From: Dimorphilus gyrociliatus
Taxonomy: Eukaryota; Annelida; Polychaeta; Dinophilidae
Assembly: GCA_904063045.1 (NCBI GenBank)
Contig: CAJFCJ010000010.1
Span: 1,674,001-1,738,000, forward strand
Reading direction: 5' to 3'
DNA: 64,000 nucleotides
The notes under the pieces were generated by a model, which saw nothing but the letters and a program-made list of their open reading frames with translations, was not told the origin of the DNA and did no database searches. Both the position numbers and the translations under genes were made by a program. Below, one piece after another: positions 12,201 to 23,354 of the stretch. Numbering within the stretch: the first letter of the stretch is position 1; each line of letters starts with the position of its first letter.

Positions 12201-14783
12201 TTTACCTAGATTACCTAAGGGAAAGGGCAATATTGGTGTCTTATTCGACGAAGTCGATTACTATTCGGATTTCCAAAGTTTAACCGTATTAAATGACCCT
12301 CGGTTAAAGGTTTTTGAAAGAGATTTATATGAATTGGAAGCTTATAAAAAGTTTGCTATTTTTAATGGTACAAACTTAAATTCGGCAAAAATATCTGATT
12401 ATAAAATACAAATTGGTTCGGAAGAATGTAAAATAGGTTCTCTTTCATCTTCCAGTATAACGTGTAACGTGTTGGAGTTTGATGTAAATATTCAATATAA
12501 CGTTACAGTTAAATGCGCTGATTTCAGTTGGTCACTTGGCTTTTTGAAAAAAGTAGCAAAACCCGGTAAGTTTTTAAATAGGACACATGATATAAAAAAT
12601 TTAAAGACATTCCTAAGGGTCTTTTATGTATTTTTATACAAAAAGAGAAGTTTTTCTCTATATAAATAGCTTTCTCTTTTATTAGATGATTCTTCGGAAA
12701 ATGATGATAATGTTAACTTAATTATCATAATCTTATCAACGGTACTCGGCTTTCTATTCATCATCTTTATTATTATGGTGATATGTTTTTTGAGAAAAAA
12801 CTCGCAGTTTCGTAGGAAAAAGCAAACAAAACTTATTAAACGAGAATCGAAATGGAAATTACCATCGATTGGTACGAAACGAAAACGCAATTACGACGAC
12901 TACCTAATCGATTTCGACCAATTATCTATCCAATATGATATAGAACAAGGCTTCTTTGGTAAACTTAGCAAGGCTATTTTTTTTCCTCCACATCAGATCA
13001 AGATGGTTAATGTTCATATTAAATGCCTATACGGTGACAATGTAACACCTATAGATGTTTCGGAGTTTCTAGAAGAAGCCATGACTTTCAGCAATGTCTC
13101 AAATGATTATATATTGTCACCCATAGCTTTAACGTATGATTCCCTGAGGAAACCGTTTGTCCTGTTTCCTGCCGCAAACAATTTGAAGAACTTTTTAGTT
13201 AGATTCGGTTCAACATTAAGTCTAAATGATTTACTTTTCGTAGCAAACCAAGTTTTAGAAGGTTTGAATATTCTTTATCAGAAATACGGTATTCTTCACG
13301 GAGATATTGCTTGCCGTAATTGTGTGTTCGTATAATTATTTCTCAATAATTTCTTTTATGCTCTTTTATGAATTATTATAAAATAATTAGGATATCTCAT
13401 AACTTAACTACTCAAATTGCTGATAATTGCCTCTCTAAAGACCTCTATAGAAGTGACTACGGAATATTACCTGCCTGTGGAAATAGATCAGTACCAATCC
13501 GATGGATGGCACCCGAATTATTTGTAGATTATAAAATAACTCTTTGGTCTGAGTTGGTAAGTTGTTGTTTCATAGATTTATTCTAAAAACAGAGTAGAGA
13601 AATTTTTCGACATTCCTGTCGGCAATTTGAACTGAAAGAAAGTTCAACTAGTATACAAAAACTGGCGAGGGGCTAAATTTCATTTATGTATGACTGCGGC
13701 AGCTTTTCTCGGCTTACAGCCCTTTGGCACCGTATAAGGAAACTGCGTCTCTATCTGTCTTTTTCGCTCTCTCTGCGTAACTCATTCTCTTCTGATCTTT
13801 TTTTTTTTATTTGACCTTAAATTTTTTATGTTATTTTACTTGTTTTTTTTTCTCTTTTAGTCTAATCTATAAAAAGTTAATGTCTTCATTAATTTATGAT
13901 TAAATTGAGAAGATATTGACTCTGCTTTCAAAGAGCTCAAATGATACAAAAGTATTTCTAAGTATTAATTAAAGTTAATTGGAATTAATTTAAACTTTTT
14001 TCTTACAAAAAAAAAAAAAAACTAACTTTTGGAGTTTTGTAACGAATTTTAAGCATTAAACTTTGACCTTTTAATAGTAAAAAATAAGACGATTCATAAT
14101 TAGATAAATTTTCGCAAATTATTTACAGAAGAAATAGACAAAAGGTCGGTTTTGTTTACTTAGAATAAGGTCTATCAGTTTATATATATATAAATATATA
14201 CATATATATATATATATATAATATGTATTTAGCAAACTTAGCCTTGTTAATCCAACCTATTTAGCTCTTTTTGTGTGTATTTATTAATAGTAATTCATTT
14301 GGAGTACATGTTGCCATTCTTTAGATTTATGATGACTTTTTTTTTGCGAGAAATCAATAAATATAAAGTTATTCATTCTTACAAATAGTATTCGTCCGTT
14401 TGTAACTCGACTCAGATTGAATTTAGTCTGATAATATTGTATCTAAATTTGAGTCTGTTCTACTTTCGATCGTCGTATCCTTTTTACTTGTTATTCTTAT
14501 TATAATAAGTAATGACATTATTGTTCATTTTTTGCTTCTTTTCATTCTATAGTGGTCAGCTGCTGTTTTAATATGGGAAGTTTTAACAAATGGAGAAACT
14601 CCTTACTATAAGATTGATACACTAGACGTTCCTCATCACGTCCTTCAGGGTCAAGTGTTAGAACAGCCAGCTTTTTGCCCACGGGAAGTTTACGAATTAT
14701 TAAAGTGTTCATTTTCAAAAGAAATTACTGATAGACCAAGCTGGAAAAATCTACAAGCTACACTTACTAGATTCAGATATTAG
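9223..14783 (+). CDS. RYK-like receptor pseudokinase with GCC2/GCC3 and IPT-like ectodomain
   Basis: Twelve exons (9223-9259, 9335-9508, 9686-9856, 9928-10156, 10418-10542, 11020-11524, 11612-11782, 11886-11976, 12163-12565, 12686-13325, 13391-13556, 14553-14783) give 980 aa, with phases agreeing at every junction. A signal peptide (MRFLLPVFFVILG) leads. Cys-rich ephrin-receptor-like GCC2/GCC3 modules follow, with repeated C-x2-C and G-(T/S)-x5-C spacing (to about residue 365). About three IPT/TIG-like segments come next (about 366-635), then one membrane span (about 647-672) and a kinase domain (about 705-980). The kinase has the VAIK Lys in HIKCL and an HGDIACRN catalytic loop. Its DFG is IADNCLS and its αF motif SELW replaces SDVW. 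RNCVISHNLTTQIADNCLSK matches RYK spacing, and RYK has DNA for DFG. No WIF domain is present. It probably acts as a signalling receptor at the cell surface; the ligand is unknown. Confidence 0.8.
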
Positions 14784-17631
14784 AAAAGATTGTCGTAAAT
14801 TATCTCATACATTGGCGCCCCCTAATCATTAAGAATTCTGATGGAGAGGAAAGGAATAATAGCATTAGACCCTAAACCACTAATGACTGCTTAACCTATT
14901 GCGTAACATAAACAAATATATTTTTGAATTTAATGCCATAACGCTTAGCTTTTTGCATGTTATTTATATTCTTTCACAATTTCACTACTCAAAAAGGCAT
15001 TATGTTGTTTTGAAAATAAAGATGAACTAAATAATTTCAGTTTTATATCAACATATATATTTCGTAATTCTCTAGACGTCTTGTATTATTTAAATAACAA
15101 AGGAAGGAATATTTTTCAGTTCCGTTTCCCAATTTCGGCTGTAAATTGATTTAGAATTAAATTACATTGTAAATTTAATCAAGATTAAAATGCAGTTAGA
15201 AATGCGAACGATGCAACCATTGAATAATCTATCAAAAAGCCATAGAGTGACAAACTGTACGTATTACTGTATATATACATCTATTTCGCTCTCTCTTTCT
15301 CTCTCTCTTTTGGTACAGTATAAATTCTATCCTCTTCGTTTTAGTTACTGTTTGATCTTTATATTCAAAGCTTTACAAACAATTGTTTCCGAAATCTAAA
15401 CGATGAGCCAAATATATATAAATGGAACAAGCCTCGGTTACTTTGAATGTTTTAGGTTACTGTATATGCATATAATTTCAGTTTTTTACTCTACCAAAGC
15501 CCCATCGAACAATATTCAAAGCAGATGTTGGGATGAGGGATAAATGCAGCTGGCTTCATTAAAATCGAAAATTTCTTCAGCAATTTTTTTATAGCTTCCA
15601 ATAAATTCCTATTAGTTGTTAAGAAGATGGTACTTTATCTTCTCCTCCTTCTCCTCCTCCTTTGTTTATTTGTCTATTCACTTTCTAAACTAAATTCGAA
15701 TAATGGATAGAAAAGGATATTTAAAAATGTATCATTTACTTTATATACTAGATAAGATAAGGCTAACGAGAAAAGTTTTTAAATGGTTCCATTGAATCCA
15801 TCTTGGAAATTGCATTAAGAAATAAAGACGAGAAAATTCCGGAAAGGTGAAAGAAATGACAATGAGATCCGATGACAGCCTTTACGAAGATAAAACGGAG
15901 GGCAGACGAATATAGGCTTAGTTAGAATTACATTATTAACATCAATTGAGGAAAATTCTATCTTACTTTTTTTTTTCTATCATTTAACGTATGAAATGTA
16001 GGTGATCCTTTGTAGTTATATCGTCTATCTCCTTTCGTTTTTGGTTTGTTAAAGAAATAGAGAGGGAGGTCCAAGATAGAAACAAAACAGCCTGTCACTC
16101 ATTGCAAATCGGGTACAAATTCTTTTTTATAGTAGTTTTGCTTCTATTTTTTTAAAACTAAAAAGGCAATGATGCAAGATAAACCGATGAAAATAGTTTT
16201 CTAAACATTCTAATTCGTTGACAGATAAATGCCTTATATTCTGCCGTCAATCAGGGTAGAGAGAATCGCGTTTTTCCTTTGCATTGTTTATTCATTTACT
16301 AAGAGATTTCTTCCCGAGGGTAAAGAGTGTTGGAAGAGAAATGTAGGAAACAACGCCTCTCTCTTCCTTCTCTCTTAAGTGTTTTTTACAGTCATCTGAC
16401 GTTCACATACTTTCTTCTTTCTCCTTCGTTTTTATTACATTTTTGCTAACTTCATTTTATCTCTCGTCCTTTTCCTAACCGTATTCTATAGATCTCCCCA
16501 TTGAAAAGACAGATAGCAACATAAAGATAAAAAAATCGACTTTATGCCTGTCTATATTTGGATAAGCAGAACTTTTAAACGATTTCTAGTAGGATAAGAT
16601 AAAAGAGGGTTAAAACGCAGTTCAGTTTGTTTTTGTTTTAGACTTTTAACCGACTTTAAGATCTATGATAATATCATTCATTGTAAACTTAAATATCTCT
16701 TAGGGATAGCGGAAGAAGAAATGGGATATTTGAAATTAAAAACAAACCGCTAAATTGAATTTCATTCATTGAATCATAGAGAAACTGAAACTAATACTGA
16801 GAAGGCAGACGATACGATTGCCTTCATTCACACTGGACTTGTTATACTGTAATAAAGAATATTTTGTTTCTCCAGATAGTTGAGTAAGACTTTTGTGTGA
16901 TTGCTGTCGTATGTTTATAAAACTTAATATAAGAAAGAGACGAGATTGATGATCTAATCTGTGGAACAACTTAGGAATACAGAAAATAATTTCTGACCAA
17001 ACGATAGATATAGTAGAAAGTGGTAATATATAAGAATTCCACTTGAGCGCCCCCTCTATTTTACTTTATTACTAGTCCGATATTATATTACGTTATAAGT
17101 ATAATGTAATCAGTTCTTCGCTAACTGACTATTATAATCCGATTCCCTTCTAGATGAAAATTTAAGAGCTTGGAAACAAATTTACCTCTTTGAGGGACTA
17201 AATCATCGATATCCCGTTAAAAATGTACTCAAAGTCCGCCCCCTTCGCCCTCCTTTTTTTTTATAGTTCTCTTAATTCTTATCTTATCCCATTGATTGTA
17301 TACTTCGTTGTTTACAATTATACATGCTATTAGTTTTCCGTAGAGCAAAAGTTTAGATCTATATTACCTAGATACGACAAAAGTTCGTAAACTAATAGTT
17401 CTTTCTCTGTTTCTTAATAATAAAGGAAAGGATGTCAACATAATTTCAGAATTGTAAAAATATATTATGTAATAAGCCAAAAAAAAGCATAAAATGATGA
17501 AGCGACCGCTAGGTGGAGCTTCATGTATTTAAATTTTCCAAGGAAAATGAATATATTTTTATGCTTCTGTTGATAAAAAAAAGTACTCTTAACTCGTTTC
17601 AGCTTTAGTCCTTGACCCAGCTTTATATATA

Positions 17632-17685
<54 letters not shown>

Positions 17686-17705
17686 ATGTGTGTGTAGGTG
17701 TGTAT
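14784..17705. other. receptor 3' UTR and convergent intergenic region
   Basis: The 3' UTR probably ends after AATAAA at 15015-15020. The rest is non-coding: pyrimidine-rich runs (15288-15311), AT microsatellite at 17621-17672 flanked by a GT run, and three CTCF-like motifs (14813-14827, 17045-17060, 17503-17520). Open frames here are short and have no recognisable composition. Confidence 0.5.
17503..17520 (+). promoter_or_regulatory. CTCF-like motif
   Basis: CGACCGCTAGGTGGAGCT resembles the CTCF core CCRSYAGRKGGCRSY. It lies downstream of the acyltransferase gene end, between convergent genes. Occupancy is untested. Confidence 0.35.
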
Positions 17706-19693
17706 TTATTCGTTCTTTACTTTCTTCAGCTCCCTGACTTGTTCAACCAGTCTGTTAAGATGTTTAAGATACATGTTCGTTAGCATTTTAGGATTGCAGG
17801 TCAAAGTTTTATCCACGAATATTCCTAAGCGAACCTGATTGTCATATGAGTAGACTGACACTCCTAAGCCTATATATATAAAAAAAGCAAAGATCAACTT
17901 TAACTTGAATGATTGAAAGATAGAAATTAAGTTTGATAACGGCTTAATATATTATCTATAAAAAAAAACTTACCGCAGTTGGCTCTTTGTGGAGGCCAGA
18001 ATATCATTCCTTCAACTTCTTCGCCACCAATACTAATTCTCTCTGCAGGTCCAGGAACGTTGGATAGCACCATTGTACATTTTGCGGCAAGGAAATCAAA
18101 TACTTTTTGCGTTACCCATTTAGGGAATCGAGACATAGCATATCTAAGGAAAAGAGATCCTACAATTGGATCAGGTGAATTTTTAAGTTCATCCATCCTT
18201 TTCTTAACTTCTTTAACATATTCTAAATGATTTTCAACCTCTGTAAACAAAGACCAAAAAACGAAAGTTTACATCGATAGCTCCGTCTGGTGATATGATT
18301 CAATTGTCTTCCAAAAAAGAGAGTGACAATATAAAGTAAATCTACAAACCTAAATCTATAGGCATAGGGAAGATTAGGAGAGAGAATTGATTGTCCATTG
18401 CAGCACATTTATCCTTCTTTCTCAAATCCACCGGAACGTAGCATTTAATTTCCTTAGGGACTAGGTGGGAGAATCTACAATTCCATAGATAAATAGATAT
18501 ATTTAGCTGATCAGTAGCGACCCCTACGATCTAAACGTAAGACGAATTGAGATATATAATTGCTTTTTTTTACAATCAATTATTGGTTTAATACAGATAT
18601 TCTTTCATTTTAAAAGAACATCTTCGCAATTCATCGTTCGTTTATGTATTCTATTAATTATTTGTATCAATAAATAAACATGAAAAGTACCTTTCAAAAT
18701 ATTCTCGGAAAGTCAATGCCAAGCACCCCATGAGAACGTCATTAACAGTTGTTCCAGTGGCTTCTTTTACTTCTTTAATAAGGGCTAGATCAACTGGTTC
18801 ACTCCAAGCCAAGTTTTTCACTCCTGTTAATTTCGGTCCGTGTAAACAGTGACTGTCGGCGGGAAAGAATAGTTTTTCAAATATTCTAGCAGGTCCCCGG
18901 AAGATAGCTTTAACAATCTGCTCAACACTCATTGATTTAGTACCAAATCCCCCTCCTTTAGTTATCATCTTCGGTATTTTATCAGTAATTTCTTCAAAAA
19001 ATATCCTATTTGAACAAAAAGATATCAATAGCGATATATTTATAGTAACTATTAAGAAATTATTGTATTTTTATCATATCAAACTTACTGAGTGAGGCCC
19101 ACGCCGTCAGCTACGCTGTGATGAATTCGGAAGAGGCAATAGTGGTGTTTTTGATTCTCTTGGTATTGCGGCAGTACAATAAATTCCCACATAGCTCTGT
19201 TCGGTTTTAAGGGTTTAGAAGCCATATCCGCTAAAATTTGAAACGTTTCCGTTTCATTTTGCCCCTCCTTCTCTTTAGACATATACACATGTTCGTCAAC
19301 CTTGAAATCTCCTTCTTTCAGCCAAACAAATCGTCCATTTAAATTTGTCGCATACCTGACCAACTTTTCATATTTAACTGTCTTTGTGTCTTGATTAATT
19401 AATTTATTCATAAATATACTCTTATACTTTTCAACATCCGGTTTACCAAGGACTTTAATAACGCTATGAATGATTGATCGATTCTCTATCGAGTCTTGTA
19501 ACCAGATCGAATCATCAGCGGTAACAAAAATTATATCATCGTCCTTATGCTTTTCTTTGATCAAGTGCATCATTGTATGTCGGTAAATTCGTAATACGAG
19601 CAAAACAGGTAAGGCAAACGGTAAAAGTAAAATAAAGCCAATGAAGCATAATGCTTCAAAAGTTATTACTAAGGCGCTTCGTGAGCTTGACAT
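17706..19693 (-). CDS. wax ester synthase/DGAT-type O-acyltransferase
   Basis: Five exons (19693-19089, 19005-18691, 18474-18350, 18240-17974, 17869-17706) give 491 aa, normal for the WS/DGAT family. This class transfers fatty acyl groups from acyl-CoA to long-chain alcohols or diacylglycerol, making wax esters or storage lipid at the ER. The N-terminus has a strongly hydrophobic span (about residues 13-35), which fits ER anchoring. The catalytic motif is intact as IHHSVADGVGL (HHxxxDG, about residue 193). The family C-terminal half follows, with VNDVLMGCLA, VPVDLR, a DNQFSLLIFPMPI segment and GLGVSVYSY near the end. The stop codon overlaps an AATAAA hexamer (plus strand 17705-17710), so the 3' UTR may be very short. 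It is divergent from UMPS, 414 bases away. Substrate cannot be read from sequence. Confidence 0.88.
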
Positions 19694-20107
19694 GATCCTT
19701 GTGTGTGAAGAACTCAGTCAGTAGTGAATAAATGATGAAATTTTAAGGCAGTGTTCAAATTTCAAAGATCAGCAGACTTTAATTTATCGATTTTTAGAAA
19801 GAGTCAGAAGAGTCAGATAAGCTTCTGATAAATCTTGTCTGAGATGTTCATGGGACAAAGTATAATAAGAGGACAAAGTTTCCTTTGAGAACATATTAAT
19901 GATCGTTTTCGATTGTTTTTCAGCGTTCTTCCTCATTTGACTCTGCTTCTTTGATCCTTTCGAATGATATATAAAGGTTTAATGTACTATGGCATAGACT
20001 ATTATATCGAGGGACGGTATATTATATTTCAAAAAGACACGGGCATTTTTAGGCAAAATAGTCTTCTTTGCTAAAAAATATACCAGTTTTCACTTGGAAG
20101 ATTAAAT
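19694..20107. promoter_or_regulatory. divergent promoter between acyltransferase and UMPS
   Basis: 414 bases separate two start codons facing away from each other. A TATATAAAGG-like box sits near 19968-19977 in UMPS orientation, about 130 bases upstream of its ATG. No other clear element was found. Confidence 0.4.
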
Positions 20108-22900
20108 ATGGATAAAACTTCTGAAGTTATCATTGAGTTGTACAAAATAGGGGCGTTTAAGTTTGGTGAATTCAAATTAAAGAGTGGAATTACCTCCCCA
20201 ATATATGTTGATTTACGAGTGTTAGTCAGCTTTCCGAAAATATTGGTAGCTATACTTAATTTCTTCACCTATTATCGCCTCACACGTGCTTATCTTGTAT
20301 TAGACAGATATATCGTGCCTTCTATACAACAAGAGTAGAGAAAACCATTGCCAGTTTGAAAATGTTTGCGGTGTTCCCTATACTGCCCTACCAATGTCAA
20401 CGGTAATTTTCTATATTTTTTCCCATGGCGTATCAATTTCTCTATAAAAAATAACTTTCAGTCTTATATAAACACTAAATAGGCATTGTATTCTAAAATT
20501 TTCTTGCAATTCGTCAATTATAGCTGCTTTATTGTTATAGAAAAAAAATAAATGTTAAAATAAAACAGGTTATCTCCACCAAATACGATATTCCATTGTT
20601 GATGAGGAGGAAAGAAGCGAAATCATATGGTACGAAACAATTGGTTGAAGGTTACTTTAAAAAAGGCGATAGATGCTTAATTATTGAGGATATTGTAACA
20701 TCCGGTGGCTCAGTTCTGGAAACTGCGCAAGTATGCTTAATCGGGATATTTCATTACGTTACGTGACACTGGCGGCATTTTAACAACGTTTCCGATTATC
20801 CTGTCTATGCGCAATAATTTTGTTGTATATACGATTCACATTTTCTAAAAGTCGGAAATGGCGTTATAAGCGCCCTAGTTAATACATAACAATGAAATAC
20901 GTGACGTTTATTCGCTAATACCGGGAATTTTTAAAGTGATATTTACTTTTTTTTCATTTACCTTTTAATATAGATACTACGAAATTTAGGATTAGAAGTA
21001 CGCGATACAGTAGTCGTCCTAGATAGAGAACAAGGAGCAATCGCTTCATTAAAAAATCACAATATTGAAGTACATTCGTTAGTTTTTGTCACTTTTCATA
21101 CAAAATAAATAAAATAATTCTTTTTTATCATATTTACAGGATATTCACATTATCTCAAGTTGTTGACTGCTTGCTTAGTGTTGGCAAACTTAACAGCTCG
21201 ATTGTTAACAATGTCAAAACGTTTATCAAAGAGAATCAAGTAACTTGTGGCAAAAAGGTTAAAGAGATTCTTTTTAAATATTTATTATATATAAGGTTAT
21301 ATGTAAGTGATTTCTTTTTCGAAGAAACTGAGAAGAGATTACAATATTGATTTCTCTCTCGAATGTAAATAACAATTGGGTCATAGTATTGGAAAAACAA
21401 TTTTTTCTCCTTTAACGCTTTTCTTTGTCTAACTGCGAAAAATACAAACAGGAAGAAGCGACTGAAACGAAAATACATCCACTAACTAGGCGAATTTGGG
21501 AAGTAATTAAAGAGAAACAAAGTAACCTATGCGTTTCCTTAGATGTCAGCGAAAGTGGAGATCTTCTAGATGTGAGTGAATATCTTGGCTAAGATTCTAG
21601 GCCTATATTAAGCTTATATAACTATGATTTAATAAAGCTGGCGGATAAGCTCGGTCCGTACGTGTGCATGATAAAAGTTCATGCTGACATCGTAAAAGGA
21701 TTCAACGTGGATGTTGGTTTGCAATTGAAAGCTCTCGCTTCTAAACATAATTACTTTATTTTTGAAGACAGGTACAGCAATTTTAGACTAATTTTTTACT
21801 TTCTTTCTTAAATTATATTAATTCTGAATTTGTTAAATTACCTTCTTTGGATTTTGGAGTTTGAGCCAAATCCAAAATAGAGTAATAAATCTTATTGTCA
21901 ATAATGTCATATGAAACGAATAACATCCATCTTTATTCAAAATGTAATGATTCTCTTCTGTAACAGAAAATTTGCCGATATTGGAAAAACCGTTAGCATG
22001 CAATTTTCAGGCGGAAATTTAGAAATAAGTAAATGGTGTGATATTGTTAATGTGCATGCTCTTCCCGGTCCTGGAGTTATTGCAGGAATACGTACTGTTC
22101 GAGTTAGTGTATAAAAATAATATTAATACGGGAGATAATGCTAATCTTTTAATTAATTTCACAGCGTGATGTCGGTATTCTTGTCTTAGCACAAATGAGC
22201 AGCGAAGGAAACTTATTAAATGAATCCTATACCAAAAGTAAGTGCAATAGAGATAATATTAAACAGATAACCTAGTTCGTTAAACAAAAGTATTTCGATG
22301 CTCCTACATTAAAAAGCGATCGTTTAAAGTTTATCTTTCGCTTATTTGCGGATTTTTAATTCATAAAAGTTATCTAAAGCCTATTGTAATACAATAAGAG
22401 TGTTGATTGAAAGGTAGTTTCAACTTTTTATAAAGGAAACCGTTTTTAATATTTCATTTTAGTATACCTTCAATTCTATCACATATTAAACATCTGCGTT
22501 CTATCTAATCAGGTGCTGTTGAACTATCTTCTGCTAATCGAGATTGCGTAATTGGATTTATAGCGCAAGAAAATTTGACGAACGATAGCTTTATTGTGGC
22601 TACGCCAGGTGAACTTTTTAGAATACGTTCTCTAAAGTTTCTTATATTATTATCTCTTTTGACATGTAATATTGTATTATAATAGGAAATTTTTTTTTTA
22701 CAGGCGTCCATCTATCCACATCATCTGGCGACTTAGGCCAAACGTATAACTCGCCGCAAAAAGCTATTGAAAAAGGGTCAGACATAATAATTGTTGGTTC
22801 GGGTATTATCAAGTCCGATAACCCTGTGGAAGCGGCTGAAAACTACCGAAAAGCGTCTTTTACTGCAAAAATCCTCGAAAAATGCGCCTTATATTCCTAG
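20108..22900 (+). CDS. UMPS: uridine 5'-monophosphate synthase (OPRT + OMP decarboxylase)
   Basis: Eleven exons (20108-20245, 20304-20402, 20569-20730, 20974-21077, 21140-21239, 21452-21571, 21638-21771, 21967-22102, 22165-22237, 22513-22608, 22704-22900) give 452 aa; the human enzyme has 480. It makes UMP from orotate and PRPP in two steps. The N-terminal orotate phosphoribosyltransferase half has [30 protein letters not shown] and the PRPP loop [11 protein letters not shown]. The C-terminal decarboxylase half has the catalytic FEDRKFADIG and the phosphate-loop region PGVHL, GDLGQTY. The next phosphate-binding motif, normally VGRG, reads VGSG here (TCG at about 22801): the invariant Arg is Ser. 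All junctions are GT-AG and in phase, so this is not an obvious pseudogene. AATAAA lies at 22980-22985. Confidence 0.93.
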
Positions 22901-23354
22901 AAATTTGCGTTGACCAATCAGAATCCTCGATAGTTGCCGCCATCTTTCCCTCTAATCATTGAAGAGGGATGTTTCGCGGAATAAATTCTAACACTTTTTT
23001 TTTCAATACAATATTTATCTTGATATTATTGTCTTAATTATATTTTATGATTTCGGAAAAAATTTTACGAAAAATTACCGTCTGACACGTATGTTCCTAG
23101 AATAAACTTTTTTCTAGAGCATTAATGAAACCGACCACCCCTCTGAAACGTTACCCGGATGCAGAGGTCCATCTGCTGAGAGGAGAAATTCGCTAAATTT
23201 TTACGGATTATGAGCGAATAAACTTGCAATAAGTTAAACCGCGGATTTTAATCAAACTGGCGGGTATAACTTGAAAAAACAAAATTTTATTCGGGATATG
23301 TTTGTCGAAGATGGTAAAAGGAACGTCGGGTAGAAGGTTGTTCTATTTTACCCG
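22901..23354. other. UMPS 3' end and upstream promoter of the calcium channel beta gene
   Basis: The UMPS 3' UTR should end soon after 22985. The remaining 350 bases precede the first coding exon of the long calcium channel beta form and must hold its distal promoter and 5' UTR. No TATA box is obvious. Confidence 0.4.

Noticed and set aside
13326-13335. Alternative donor at 13330 (after TGTGTTC) in the receptor kinase exon
   Set aside because: It breaks the frame of the next exon. The donor at 13326 restores RNCVI and the expected RYK spacing.
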